A program made the position numbers and the translations under genes. A stretch of DNA of 50,750 nt from positions 1-50,750 of IMG/VR virus record IMGVR_UViG_3300025898_000009. The stretch is one strand, 5' to 3'. Positions 17,814 to 25,790 of this stretch are shown here, piece after piece (the first letter of the stretch is position 1; every line of letters begins with the position of its first letter). The notes under the pieces were generated by a model. The model had not been told where the DNA came from, ran no database searches, and saw only the letters and a program-made list of their open reading frames with translations. The DNA is from a virus.

Positions 17814-18289
17814 CCGATGAGATTTATGAAACAATGGACATTAGCCATATTCCTTTGCCTGATTTGTACTTGTCCGCCATTGCTATTATTCGATGTGCTT
17901 GTGTTGCCCTCTATGGTTTGAAATAAGCCAGCTGCTTTATCCATCCATGCAAGAAATAACCCAACATGGTCAGGAGAATTATCTTTATCCCAATCAAAAG
18001 TAACTAGATCGCCTGGTTTAGGATTTTGAGTTCTGTGGTCTGACCAAAGATTAACAGCAAAAGGAACTGATGCAAAGCCTTTATAGAAGTCTGTTTTGAA
18101 TTTCGGGTGGCCAAGTGAGCAATCAGCCTGCGCGTATACCCATGAACAGAATATGCCACACCATTCGGCTGGAGAAAAACCAAACCATTGATTGAATTTT
18201 GTGATATTTGATCCTGCCGGATTCTCGGTTACGCCAATTTCATGTTTGGCTACTTCGATGATGCGTGATCGAATTTCGTCGGTTGTCAT
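17810..18289 (-). CDS. CHAP-domain endolysin
   Basis: 159 residues from the ATG at 18287-18289, coupled by ATGA to the preceding gene (a start at 18301 would add four residues). CHAP hallmarks are in order: catalytic Cys in EWCGIFCSWVY (residue 44), the PGDLVTFDW strand, the catalytic His in DHVGLF (residue 108), and the polar residue in EGNTS (about 127-131). CHAP enzymes cut peptidoglycan amides or peptide bonds. There is no signal peptide, so it needs a holin for export. The neighbours are small membrane proteins, completing a lysis cassette. Confidence 0.88.
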   Translation of the reverse strand: MTTDEIRSRIIEVAKHEIGVTENPAGSNITKFNQWFGFSPAEWCGIFCSWVYAQADCSLGHPKFKTDFYKGFASVPFAVNLWSDHRTQNPKPGDLVTFDWDKDNSPDHVGLFLAWMDKAAGLFQTIEGNTSTSNNSNGGQVQIRQRNMANVHCFINLIG

Positions 18290-18483
18290 TTGTGTATCCA
18301 TAATTCAATGATCGTGACTACGAATCCAATTAATCCAATGGCGCCAAGAAATTTATTTTTAACCGACTCCAATGACGTAACGCGGCCATTTGTTTTGGTT
18401 GTCTGGATAAGGATGAAGTCAATCTTTTCATCCATTGCTTTTTGACGCTCATCTATGCGAGCGAGTAGAAGTTGATCTTCCAT
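18286..18483 (-). CDS. XhlA-like lysis-associated membrane protein
   Basis: 65 residues: an N-terminal charged helix (ARIDERQKAMDEKIDFILIQ), the element TNGRVTSLE, and one C-terminal transmembrane helix (FLGAIGLIGFVVTIIELWI). This architecture matches the haemolysin XhlA family, which works with holins and endolysins. It is 2 bp from the upstream holin-like gene and overlaps the endolysin start. Confidence 0.75.
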   Translation of the reverse strand: MEDQLLLARIDERQKAMDEKIDFILIQTTKTNGRVTSLESVKNKFLGAIGLIGFVVTIIELWIHK

Positions 18484-18485
18484 TA

Positions 18486-18848
18486 TTATTGTAGCTTCTG
18501 ATTAACCTTATTCTCAGCGTAAGTAACGGCCTTACCGAGCGCACCATAAACTATGCGTTGGCCAGCATAACCAAGTATTAGAGCTGCGAAGAAAAAAGCC
18601 AAATCAAAATATTCCCACTTGACAATGTTGTCAGGCCCATAGTCTAGCAAAATAAAATAAGCAAGTTCAACAAAAGGAATAATCAGAAAAACTGAAATAA
18701 GAATTGTAATCTTATCGTCCTTCCAAAGAAGAACAAAGACGTCACTCAGGCTATCGTCTGGCTTGAGTTTATCCAGTTCGAGAACCTTTTGACCTACATG
18801 AAATCCGATTCCAAGTAGTAAGCAAGCCAGTATGACAAGATATTCCAT
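18486..18848 (-). CDS. Holin-like membrane protein
   Basis: 120 residues with three hydrophobic helices (VILACLLLGIGFHVG; ITILISVFLIIPFVELAYFILL; LAFFFAALILGYAG) and an amphipathic C-terminal tail. It opens the lysis cassette: holin-like, XhlA-like, endolysin, membrane protein. The start is preceded by TTAAACC, a motif recurring before starts in this genome. Confidence 0.65.
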   Translation of the reverse strand: MEYLVILACLLLGIGFHVGQKVLELDKLKPDDSLSDVFVLLWKDDKITILISVFLIIPFVELAYFILLDYGPDNIVKWEYFDLAFFFAALILGYAGQRIVYGALGKAVTYAENKVNQKLQ

Positions 18849-18970
18849 TATTGATAAGGTTTAATTGGTAAAGTCACAAACACTTCGAAATAAAAAGGCA
18901 CCGAATTTGTTCCTAGTGATGAACTCATGGTTATCCAGTATCCAATAACTTCCACGCCGGTACTGTTCAT
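18848..18970 (-). CDS. 40-residue peptide, unknown function
   Basis: The frame MNSTGVEVIGYWITMSS... is locked at both ends: its ATG overlaps the upstream stop (ATGA) and its TAA shares a base with the next ATG (TAATG). It fills the whole gap between two genes. It is beta-like and aromatic, ending LPIKPYQ. Too short for a family call. Confidence 0.55.
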   Translation of the reverse strand: MNSTGVEVIGYWITMSSSLGTNSVPFYFEVFVTLPIKPYQ

Positions 18971-19248
18971 TTCTTTTTTTTCGACTTAAAGTAAGCGATT
19001 TTTGAGTAGAATTCAAAGACGGTCAATTGTTTGGGATTGTGCACGCCGAACTCTTCAAGGTTCGTACAAAGTTCTTCGAAAGCTAAATCCATTTTACGAA
19101 TACAATTTTCTGGATGACCTTCTGCGAAAACATTGGGCTTCATCAAGGATATTTGATAGTCAGAAATACTGTTTATTTGAGGGATTAAATCTTGTTTGGC
19201 CGTCTTTAGGTATTCAAGTTGTAAAAGGACTTTGTCTTTCAATTGCAT
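18967..19248 (-). CDS. Small helical protein, unknown function
   Basis: 93 residues, probably helical and soluble, with a Lys-rich tail (FKSKKKK). No domain recognised. It is in the small-protein block upstream of the lysis cassette; a gap of 50 bp before it holds nothing I can identify. Confidence 0.65.
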   Translation of the reverse strand: MQLKDKVLLQLEYLKTAKQDLIPQINSISDYQISLMKPNVFAEGHPENCIRKMDLAFEELCTNLEEFGVHNPKQLTVFEFYSKIAYFKSKKKK

Positions 19249-19298
19249 GAAATAGTAAAGGGTGTCTCCACTTGCCAGTTCTTGCGGGAAGTAGAATT

Positions 19299-19718
19299 CT
19301 AATTGGGAATTAATTTTTTTTTTACTTCCGTCAGGACTTCTTCGAGTTCTCTTTGCGTAAGATCAGACTCTTTGCCTATTCGGCCCGAAAGTGTGATGAG
19401 GTTCGTTTCTGAATGGTCTGTGATCTTAGCGCCATCGAACTCTTCAACGAGAACACCAAAGGCCAAATGCTGAATGTTTATTCCGTTCAAGAGATAGAAG
19501 AAATTGAAGTGCATGTTTGTGCGTTCATTGGCAGCATCTTCCAAACGATTGGAGGCAATGAACAAGTCAAGGTTCTCGTAATGCCTTGCTATGTCGGTGA
19601 TGTCAGAGCCTATTCCTGAATTTTGAATAAGATATTTTTGAAACTCCCTGAATCGCCATGTTGGAAGTTCTTTGATCGATTCTTGTATTTTGATTTTACC
19701 TTCTTTTAGAGAGCGCAT
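19299..19718 (-). CDS. Soluble protein, unknown function
   Basis: 139 residues, helical in the first two thirds, with a TWRFREFQKYLIQNSGIGSD segment that resembles small phage assembly chaperones or tail proteins only loosely. It starts one base into the stop of the next gene upstream (TAATG-type junction). Its position between connectors and tape measure would suit a tail assembly chaperone, but I see no frameshift site and no firm similarity. Confidence 0.6.
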   Translation of the reverse strand: MRSLKEGKIKIQESIKELPTWRFREFQKYLIQNSGIGSDITDIARHYENLDLFIASNRLEDAANERTNMHFNFFYLLNGINIQHLAFGVLVEEFDGAKITDHSETNLITLSGRIGKESDLTQRELEEVLTEVKKKLIPN

Positions 19719-19912
19719 TAGCGAGGTGGTTCTGGTAGTGGCATCCAGTGAGTAATTTCCGTGTGACCTTCTGGCTTAAGGTCATCTTTCCTAACCCAAT
19801 GTCTCATTGTCCAGCATGCAACATGCTGGAATTTACTTTTATTGATAGTCAGATAATCTCCGTAATGATCAGGATTACGTTCCTTGCAGTCTATCCATTC
19901 AGCATTTTCCAT
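19718..19912 (-). CDS. DUF551-like small protein
   Basis: 64 residues with the pattern WIDCKERNP at the start, a central tyrosine/valine strand, and the ending ITHWMPLPEPP. This is the signature of the DUF551 family, common in phages and prophages, of unknown role. It overlaps the upstream membrane gene by 22 bp. Confidence 0.7.
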   Translation of the reverse strand: MENAEWIDCKERNPDHYGDYLTINKSKFQHVACWTMRHWVRKDDLKPEGHTEITHWMPLPEPPR

Positions 19913-20154
19913 ACAATACTTGTCCCGATAAATGGGATAGCAATATAGGAAATTTCAGATGAATAAAAAAAATATAGTAATGCGGCTTGCCCAGCGCATA
20001 GCCAGAACCCTAAACAGAAACCACACACGCTTATTGGCCAACCTTTAGGCCGATGGACTTCGTACCAAAGAAATAATCCCCACTTTTTAAGGGTGAGGAT
20101 TATCGTAGTGGTTATACAGGAAGTAATTAACGAGAGTGCGAGTAATCCAATCAT
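19891..20154 (-). CDS. Small membrane protein with CxxC motif
   Basis: 87 residues, with an N-terminal helix (MIGLLALSLITSCITTTIIL), a CGFCLGFW motif, and further hydrophobic helices. The CGFCLGFW element is reminiscent of DUF1360-type membrane proteins. Its role is unknown; it may be a lysis or superinfection-exclusion component, which is speculation from topology. Confidence 0.6.
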   Translation of the reverse strand: MIGLLALSLITSCITTTIILTLKKWGLFLWYEVHRPKGWPISVCGFCLGFWLCAGQAALLYFFYSSEISYIAIPFIGTSIVWKMLNG

Positions 20155-20250
20155 CTATTCAGAGTAAAGGCATTTAACTGTGATAAATCCTCTCCGATCC
20201 ATTTGACTATGAAGTCCAACGAATCTATAAATTCGCCATCGCCTTTTCAT
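20155..20250 (-). CDS. 31-residue basic peptide
   Basis: The frame MKRRWRIYRFVGLHSQ... begins on the base after the upstream stop (TAG then ATG) and ends on the base before the next ATG, so it fits the gap with no base to spare. It is Arg-rich and cationic. Exact abutment on both sides is the evidence; there is no family information. Confidence 0.45.
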   Translation of the reverse strand: MKRRWRIYRFVGLHSQMDRRGFITVKCLYSE

Positions 20251-20655
20251 CTATGATGCAAACGTGGCCTCATTAGCTTGAATCAACCAACGCTTTGCTG
20301 TTTGGTCGTAAAGCAACTTAACACAACGTTTTGCTTGTAAAACATAAGAAGTTCCACCGCAATCGAAACGGTTCGCGGCTACGCTGCCTGCGTCAGCATC
20401 TGACAAAGTCAAATGGAAAGCAGAGAAATTCACTAAAAGCAATTCTTTCCATTCGCTTGCTGGGGCCACTATACCGGTAAGAATTAGATTTGCCGCAGAT
20501 GGAGCGAACCGCGCAACAGCAGCGCCTTTAGTGTCGTAATCATTCTGATTCGCTGCAATAGCGAAGGGCTTCACGAATCCAGGTTTAAAGGCAATTTCGC
20601 CTACACGAATTCCACGTGTGTCGATGCCTTCGGTGAATTTGATTGCATTTTTCAT
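20251..20655 (-). CDS. Probable virion protein, beta-rich
   Basis: 134 residues, mainly beta-strand pattern, soluble. The C-terminal section (ANRFDCGGTSYVLQAKRCVKLLYDQTAKRWLI) resembles the rim of phage fibre or decoration domains. TTAAACC precedes the start. It lies downstream of a glycosyltransferase, so it might be a decorated virion protein; this is inference only. Confidence 0.55.
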   Translation of the reverse strand: MKNAIKFTEGIDTRGIRVGEIAFKPGFVKPFAIAANQNDYDTKGAAVARFAPSAANLILTGIVAPASEWKELLLVNFSAFHLTLSDADAGSVAANRFDCGGTSYVLQAKRCVKLLYDQTAKRWLIQANEATFAS

Positions 20656-20666
20656 TATTGTTTGGT

Positions 20667-21359
20667 TTAATGTGCCACTAATTTATTCTTTTTCTCCAAT
20701 AGATGCAAAATTTCCTTTTTCGTTTCTGGCAACACTCCATCAAATGCTTTGCTTTGATCGATATACATGCCGTGTTTAGCAACATGGTCGAAAGTCCAAA
20801 TATTAGTCTCTGATTTTAGTCCTAAAATATGCGGGTGAGTATTCATCTCGACCGTTGCAAATCCAGCCCGATTCAAAGCGCCATTTGAATCCATATCAAG
20901 TGAACGATTACGTCCATCGGTCCAAAGTTTATAATTACACTTCTCTATCGCTTTGCGTGAAATCCTTCTACCGGCCCCTATGCGTGCGCGTGTAACAATA
21001 TTAGCCCGTCCATCATTTACATCGATGAAATGAATTTTATCCATGATCATCACATCTTGATCTGAGGTTGCATACCAATCGAAAAGAGATTCTTTAACTA
21101 TGTCGTCTGATCCGAGTGTGACTACATAATCCCAATCCATTTTTTGAGACATGAAAAGACCGTAATTCCACTTCTTGCCAAGCGGCTGATTCTCATGCCA
21201 TAAATAATTTACCCCTAATTCATTGCACAAATTGGCATCTTCATGCGTTGATACAATGCATAAAATGCGTTGCCCTAATCGCTTGAGATTGTGTAAACAA
21301 ATGCGCGTAATTTCAGGGCGTTCCCAAAGAGGGATAAGGAAAAGATTCTCAGAACTCAC
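20667..21359 (-). CDS. Glycosyltransferase (GT-A fold) in the tail operon
   Basis: 230 residues. The N-terminus (IPLWERPEITRICLHNLKRL) and the segment ending VTLGSDDIV (SDD at 84-86) are the nucleotide-sugar-binding elements of GT-A glycosyltransferases; SDD stands in for the usual DxD metal-binding motif. It would transfer a sugar from a nucleotide sugar to an unknown acceptor. It is coupled by ATGA to the 87-residue virion-type gene and ends 11 bp before the next, so it is expressed with tail components. The acceptor could be a virion protein or the host surface. Confidence 0.75.
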   Translation of the reverse strand: MSSENLFLIPLWERPEITRICLHNLKRLGQRILCIVSTHEDANLCNELGVNYLWHENQPLGKKWNYGLFMSQKMDWDYVVTLGSDDIVKESLFDWYATSDQDVMIMDKIHFIDVNDGRANIVTRARIGAGRRISRKAIEKCNYKLWTDGRNRSLDMDSNGALNRAGFATVEMNTHPHILGLKSETNIWTFDHVAKHGMYIDQSKAFDGVLPETKKEILHLLEKKNKLVAH

Positions 21360-21619
21360 GATTCAAGAACTGTAATTAAGTTCTCAATGTAAGTTTGCGT
21401 TAGTGCTGCGCTTGCACCGCCAGGAGTAACTCCGTCAGATTGAAATATTGAATTATATTCAGCCTTTAAAACCCTTTGGCCGTTATAATACATCCAAATT
21501 TGACTACCAACAACCTCAACGCTAATCGGTGTCGTTGTAGTGTGGTTGTAATCTTTTGCAGTTGCGCCATTGTCGATTCTTAAGAATCCATTATGCGCGA
21601 GATAAATTTTGTTTGCCAT
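21356..21619 (-). CDS. Small probable virion protein
   Basis: 87 residues, beta-rich (ISVEVVGSQIWMYYNGQRVLKAEY), with the sequence FQSDGVTPGGAS. Coupled to the glycosyltransferase by a 4-bp overlap and 2 bp after the 219-residue gene. Probably structural; no family recognised. Confidence 0.6.
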   Translation of the reverse strand: MANKIYLAHNGFLRIDNGATAKDYNHTTTTPISVEVVGSQIWMYYNGQRVLKAEYNSIFQSDGVTPGGASAALTQTYIENLITVLES

Positions 21620-21621
21620 AT

Positions 21622-22281
21622 TTATTCAAATTGTGGTTCAAATTCAGGTTCAAAGAAATGTCCAGTTGGTTGCGGATTAAGCGAGACGTCAGGACAATTC
21701 TCAAGGTAATTCAAAGTGCATTCAAAACGAAATCCGGCCCAGGGATGAATTAGTTCTTGGTTTTTAAATTGATCAATCGTGTAGCCCTTAAATACATTCG
21801 CAGCTCCTTCCCATATTCTATTAATAGTAAATGTGCCAGTTTCAATAGCTGCATTAGTAATCACTCTTTGCGCTTGCCCTTTCAGTATTTCAACATAGCG
21901 ATAAGTTAGTGTAGGATTGATAACCTCGAGATTAAACCAAAATATAATCGATATTTGCGCGTTCATCCGAGCGTAGCGCTCGAATTCATAGTCAGCTATC
22001 GTGATCGGATCCTCCACGCGGAAGAATGATTGTGACGGGAGGTTATCATTGGGCATACAATCCAAAAGATCAATCCCTTTGCCTTGCCATACTTCTGGAT
22101 AAATCCAGTTTTTACCTGTTGAGTCTTGGCGAACTGATTCCCATGAACGGCCGAATGACTTCTCTAGCCACGGCAATCCAGCCGCTAATGCAAGTTGCAT
22201 TTCCTGAATCGGTCCATCGATATTAACCGGATCGTCGATAACCGGTACCAAAGGATTTTTAAATGATGCGCCCTGTGACAT
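21622..22281 (-). CDS. Tail/connector-region structural protein with C-terminal GHFFE tail
   Basis: 219 residues, mixed alpha/beta. The C-terminus GHFFEPEFEPQFE closely repeats that of the 914-residue baseplate protein (GHYFEEPYFEDEFE); the rest of the two proteins looks unrelated. It lies among connector genes, so it is likely a virion protein that docks through this tail. The specific role (completion, tube or neck) is not clear. Confidence 0.65.
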   Translation of the reverse strand: MSQGASFKNPLVPVIDDPVNIDGPIQEMQLALAAGLPWLEKSFGRSWESVRQDSTGKNWIYPEVWQGKGIDLLDCMPNDNLPSQSFFRVEDPITIADYEFERYARMNAQISIIFWFNLEVINPTLTYRYVEILKGQAQRVITNAAIETGTFTINRIWEGAANVFKGYTIDQFKNQELIHPWAGFRFECTLNYLENCPDVSLNPQPTGHFFEPEFEPQFE

Positions 22282-22284
22282 AAT

Positions 22285-22587
22285 CTAATCGAAATCTTTT
22301 GAAGCCTCCTGTTCTGTTCTTCCTGGTAACCATTCGCCTTGATCATAGTCTAAAAGATGCAAATGTACATGCCAACCACATCCTTTTTCTGGAACTTCAC
22401 GGTGATAAAATGATGCGGTAACTCTACCGTCCATATGAATGTGATGATTCCCTACGCTCATTAATTGACCGCAATTGCATTGAATGTGTGGGCGTCTTGT
22501 TTCTCCTTTAGTATTGGTAACAGGATACCAACAAGGCATATTTGCCTTTTGTACCATTTCATTATTCCCTTTTGGTATTCTTATCAT
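22285..22587 (-). CDS. Small Cys/His-rich protein, putative zinc binder
   Basis: 100 residues with an unusual density of Cys and His: CNCG, HHIH, YHRE and CGWHVHLHL. The arrangement could hold one or two metal ions. It sits between a connector gene (ATGA overlap) and the 219-residue structural gene, so it may be a virion metal protein. No named family. Confidence 0.65.
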   Translation of the reverse strand: MIRIPKGNNEMVQKANMPCWYPVTNTKGETRRPHIQCNCGQLMSVGNHHIHMDGRVTASFYHREVPEKGCGWHVHLHLLDYDQGEWLPGRTEQEASKDFD

Positions 22588-23009
22588 GCTGAAAGTAATC
22601 TGTTAACTTCGTAAAGTATTCCCGGCAAGAAAACATCTTGCTTTAATTCTTCTAAACGCTGATCTTGTAATGCAAGAATATCAGAGCCATATTTCTCTTG
22701 AAGCATGGGGGTTTTTGAGTCAGTGTCGTCGATTTCTAAATCAGTGCCTTTAACGCTTGCTTTGACACCTTGATAAAAGTCACCGGTATCAAATAATTTA
22801 ATCGGCCCGAAAGGCTTACCGAATTGTTCAACTGATCGTTTGGAGTAATTAGGCAATGAACTCCCATCGCCTTTTTGCCCATCACGTAGCTGGAAAATAA
22901 TTTGATCTTCAATTTGAGGCGCAGCATCTTGAATCACTTTCTCGGCAATATCGGGAAGTGAGTCTTTTAGCGTTTGCAGTTTCGATATGACTTGTTCGAT
23001 GACTTCCAT
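22584..23009 (-). CDS. Head-tail connector / HK97 gp10-like protein
   Basis: 141 residues. An N-terminal helix is followed by LRDGQKGDGSSLPNYSKR and then IKLFDTGDFYQGV. The LFDTGDF element matches the DTG motif of HK97 gp10-like neck or minor tail proteins, which join head and tail. Its location after the first connector-region gene agrees. Confidence 0.65.
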   Translation of the reverse strand: MEVIEQVISKLQTLKDSLPDIAEKVIQDAAPQIEDQIIFQLRDGQKGDGSSLPNYSKRSVEQFGKPFGPIKLFDTGDFYQGVKASVKGTDLEIDDTDSKTPMLQEKYGSDILALQDQRLEELKQDVFLPGILYEVNRLLSA

Positions 23010-23240
23010 TTATTTTGATGAAGGCGGCCAAGGCCCAGAAACACTCCACGCCCTCTTAAATCCACTCAATTCAGGAAGATTCATAATAATATCTTCATCT
23101 TCTTTGTCGACTAAAACATGAATTTCACCATCCGCCAATCTAACAAGCGTTCCAATTATTTTTGGGCTTAATGCAGGGTCGATCTTATTAAATGAATCAA
23201 CTCCAAATCGAATACTTTCTAATTTTTCTTCTAAATCCAT
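23010..23240 (-). CDS. Small connector-region protein, unknown function
   Basis: 76 residues from the ATG at 23238-23240, chosen because an upstream start at 23309 would overlap the preceding gene by 56 bp; the shorter form leaves a 13-bp gap. The C-terminus GFKRAWSVSGPWPPSSK is Trp/Pro-rich. Likely a minor connector; no motif recognised. Confidence 0.55.
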   Translation of the reverse strand: MDLEEKLESIRFGVDSFNKIDPALSPKIIGTLVRLADGEIHVLVDKEDEDIIMNLPELSGFKRAWSVSGPWPPSSK

Positions 23241-23253
23241 AGGGGTATTAATT

Positions 23254-24582
23254 TTAAATTGTTGACCAATCACTTCCGAACTTCTTATCGCAAGGCAAGC
23301 ATGCATCATTCAAATCAGATGTATCGAAAGAAAGCGCTTTAATGCTCTTCTCTAACTGTGATGAAACGCCGGGAGTATAGTTGTCTTTGTTATTGAGTGC
23401 ATACATCGCCAGATCGCGAGTCTGTTTTGAAATTGTGTTGTTACGTACTGAGTTCGAAATCATCAACAAAACATCTTTCGCTACTTGCTTTAAAAGCGGA
23501 TCTGAGAACAGATATCGTTCACGACAGAGGAAATCTGTAACATCGCATTTAACCGTTAAATCCAGGTTAAGTCCAAAATTCTTAGTGTATTGATAACCAT
23601 TCATGCGGATATCCCAAAGCAATCCTTTGCCCCCTGCCGCAACTATATCCGCTTGCTGAACTACGAAAGGTTGCACTTGAATCCATTCGCTCCATGAACT
23701 CCAATATCGATAATCATTGTTGCAAGTGGTGCAATATGGTGCGGTAGCGAAATCATATCCTTTATTAATAGCTTGAGCGCCTGGGATAAGATCGTCCTCA
23801 TAATAACCAATGTAGAATGATCCTCCGGGCGAATAGTCATCAGACAGATATTTTAACTGAATCTCGCTAGTGCCGTCTTTGATGTTGGTCCATTCGAAAG
23901 AGTTGGCTTTAGTCAAAGTCAAGTCAATCGTGAAAATAGGCTCCTGTTGCGATGAATGGAAAATATAAAGCGTCGGCAAGGCATTAGCCATTGAGAATTG
24001 GGTGCCTAATCGCTTAATAACTGTGATTACATCACGATTATATTTTAAGAAAATCTCAAATCCCACAAATCTTGAGGACTTGATTTCTTTGTTTAGCAAA
24101 GAACCTGCCCCATCGAACAACTGAACGTTTTCGAAGATCGATTTTGTGACTTCATTCAATTTTTTTTCGGTGAATACTCTCGATAATAGCTTTGAAGCTC
24201 CTGCATTGGTTATTGCTGCGATCTTTTGAGCGAGTAAGTTTACCTCTGTCCACCAAAGAGGGCTTACATCAGGAGCGTTTCCGGTATTGCCCGCTTGAAT
24301 TGATTCGTAGACCTTATTATCGGTGAATCGGACCCAATCAGCCGGACCGGTTGCGACGCCGTAAGTTATGCCTATTTGGAAAGCATTGAAATTGAACTGA
24401 TCGTAATTGAAATCTGCCTGATCGATGTTTTGAATGGATATCAAAGGGTGTTCATCCTGAAAATAAAGGCCGCTTTCGCTTGCCGTGAGGCTTGGTGGCA
24501 GCGTTGGGTAATCGGGGTTATTGTTTTGCCTCCATCCGACTAGACCGGCTATACAGGCTTGGAAATCCTTTTCTCGGTACAT
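23254..24582 (-). CDS. First gene of the tail operon, large virion-type protein
   Basis: 442 residues, mixed, with a CTTCNNDYRYW pair and other Cys (CDVTDFLCRERY, CLPCDKK) that might form disulfides or bind metal. It is the first gene downstream of the perfect palindromic operator at 24617, with a 35-bp leader. Head-completion or tail protein is likely from position, but I do not recognise the family. Confidence 0.65.
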   Translation of the reverse strand: MYREKDFQACIAGLVGWRQNNNPDYPTLPPSLTASESGLYFQDEHPLISIQNIDQADFNYDQFNFNAFQIGITYGVATGPADWVRFTDNKVYESIQAGNTGNAPDVSPLWWTEVNLLAQKIAAITNAGASKLLSRVFTEKKLNEVTKSIFENVQLFDGAGSLLNKEIKSSRFVGFEIFLKYNRDVITVIKRLGTQFSMANALPTLYIFHSSQQEPIFTIDLTLTKANSFEWTNIKDGTSEIQLKYLSDDYSPGGSFYIGYYEDDLIPGAQAINKGYDFATAPYCTTCNNDYRYWSSWSEWIQVQPFVVQQADIVAAGGKGLLWDIRMNGYQYTKNFGLNLDLTVKCDVTDFLCRERYLFSDPLLKQVAKDVLLMISNSVRNNTISKQTRDLAMYALNNKDNYTPGVSSQLEKSIKALSFDTSDLNDACLPCDKKFGSDWSTI

Positions 24583-24616
24583 TCTGTAAATGTAGAAAAT
24601 ATTTTAGGAAAAACTT

Positions 24617-24640
24617 GTATATCGGAAATTTCCGATATAC
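24617..24640. promoter_or_regulatory. Perfect palindromic operator between tail operon and rightward genes
   Basis: A 24-bp perfect palindrome centred between 24628 and 24629, containing the full 20-bp consensus ATATCGGAAATTTCCGATAT. It separates the leftward tail operon (start 24582) from rightward genes (start 24694). On the plus side TACATTTA (24638-24645) is a one-off match to TAnnTTTG; no clear box is visible leftward. The best operator thus sits at the weakest visible promoter. Confidence 0.75.
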
Positions 24641-24693
24641 ATTTACATCATGGTTGGCGCGGTTGCTGGCCGGAAATTAAAAAACGATCAAAA

Positions 24694-24954
24694 ATGGGAA
24701 TTTTAAATGTGGATTTTTTCAATCAGTTCGAATGCAGAAGAAAGTTGACTCTTTATTCTAGATCGAACATTACAATTACTCAAGCGATTCAGGATTTAAA
24801 TTTAGCAATTGCTAGCTACGCTCTTAGCGATAGGAACAATCCTACAAAACTTAAAAATCTTATTGATTGTCGTGACTGGCTTAAGGTTGTTCAGCCAACG
24901 GAACAAGATGTCGAACAATGGTTAACTACAACTAAAATCTTAGCGGTTTCTTGA
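24694..24954 (+). CDS. Small helical protein, unknown function
   Basis: 86 residues from the ATG at 24694; the open frame extends upstream to 24559 but that part lies over the operator and the opposite gene's start. The sequence is Asn/Asp-rich and helical (AIQDLNLAIASYALSD). First of a rightward run of seven genes inserted between head and tail operons. Confidence 0.6.
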   Translation: MGILNVDFFNQFECRRKLTLYSRSNITITQAIQDLNLAIASYALSDRNNPTKLKNLIDCRDWLKVVQPTEQDVEQWLTTTKILAVS

Positions 24955-24964
24955 TCGTTCCGTC

Positions 24965-24993
24965 AGGCGCGGGGACTGCGATAGTGCCTTTTT
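24965..24993 (+). terminator. Attenuator-like hairpin
   Basis: AGGCGC (24965-24970) can pair with GTGCCT (24984-24989), one G-T wobble, followed by five T. It is in the gap between the first and second rightward genes. The stem is short, so partial termination is more likely than a full stop. Confidence 0.4.
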
Positions 24994-25006
24994 AAACCCA
25001 AATAAT

Positions 25007-25180
25007 ATGCAACGAGTAAGAATTATTCATCCGCACGATATTTATAAAGGAAAAATCGGTTATGTCGTCGAGCGCATAGATCAGCATTCGCTTTGCACTT
25101 ACGTGGTTATGTTCATCGGTAAAAATATCAAGAGAGCCTACCAAAGAAACGAAATTAAATTCCTTAAAACCCCAATCTAA
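25007..25180 (+). CDS. 57-residue SH3/KOW-like small protein
   Basis: The frame MQRVRIIHPHDIYKGKIGYV... has the pattern of a small beta-barrel of the SH3/KOW type (KGKIGYVV then an alternating strand CTYVVMFIGKN). It starts 7 bp after a TTTAAACCC motif and ends one base before the next ATG. It is basic, so nucleic-acid binding is possible, but this is inference. Confidence 0.55.
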   Translation: MQRVRIIHPHDIYKGKIGYVVERIDQHSLCTYVVMFIGKNIKRAYQRNEIKFLKTPI

Positions 25181-25181
25181 T

Positions 25182-25637
25182 ATGACCCCAATCCCCTCAA
25201 CAATCGACTTAACAGGGAAACTTCCTGTTGTCCTTTACACATCAGAAGGCGAAGCATTACCCACTGAATTGCCTTACACGATATTCGAAGCCAACGAGCC
25301 TACGGTTGAAGTGGACTGCTCACAAGTGAAAGATTCATGGGAATCAGGCATGGTTGACGATGTGGTCATGGCTCTCAATAAGTTCCTCGGTACTGATGAT
25401 TATGACATTGAAATAATCGGCACTGAAAAGATTCTACCCTTAATGATTCGTGTTGAGCGTGATTCTGTAGGCTGGTTTGTTCAGCCTTTGAAGACACTTG
25501 CATTGGATGATCCGTTCGGCGTTGGGGACACTATACAACAGGCTATCGATGCTTTCATCCGCGCATGGGAGAATAAAGGCCTACCTTCGATAAGGAATAA
25601 TTATAAGTGGGTTGGTAAAGAATCAATGTGGGGCTAG
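25182..25637 (+). CDS. Soluble protein, unknown function
   Basis: 151 residues, acidic, mixed alpha/beta, rich in Asp and Glu, with a C-terminal helical part (TIQQAIDAFIRAWENKGL). It is closely followed by the 50-residue gene (TAG directly before ATG). No family recognised. Confidence 0.65.
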   Translation: MTPIPSTIDLTGKLPVVLYTSEGEALPTELPYTIFEANEPTVEVDCSQVKDSWESGMVDDVVMALNKFLGTDDYDIEIIGTEKILPLMIRVERDSVGWFVQPLKTLALDDPFGVGDTIQQAIDAFIRAWENKGLPSIRNNYKWVGKESMWG

Positions 25638-25790
25638 ATGATTCACTCCGCTAAAATATTCATCCCTAAACGCAACGGTGTAAAAGTGCTGGATTGCAAG
25701 ACAATGATTTGGTATTTTTATTCTAACAATTGGTTTGAAATGAAAGAAGTGTTTAACAATAAAGTGGTGAGATATGGTACTAAGGGGTGA
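25638..25790 (+). CDS. 50-residue aromatic peptide
   Basis: The frame MIHSAKIFIPKRNGVKVLDC... begins on the base after the upstream stop and overlaps the next start by 17 bp. It is aromatic and basic (MIWYFYSNNWFEMK). The abutment supports it as a gene; function unknown. Confidence 0.5.
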   Translation: MIHSAKIFIPKRNGVKVLDCKTMIWYFYSNNWFEMKEVFNNKVVRYGTKG

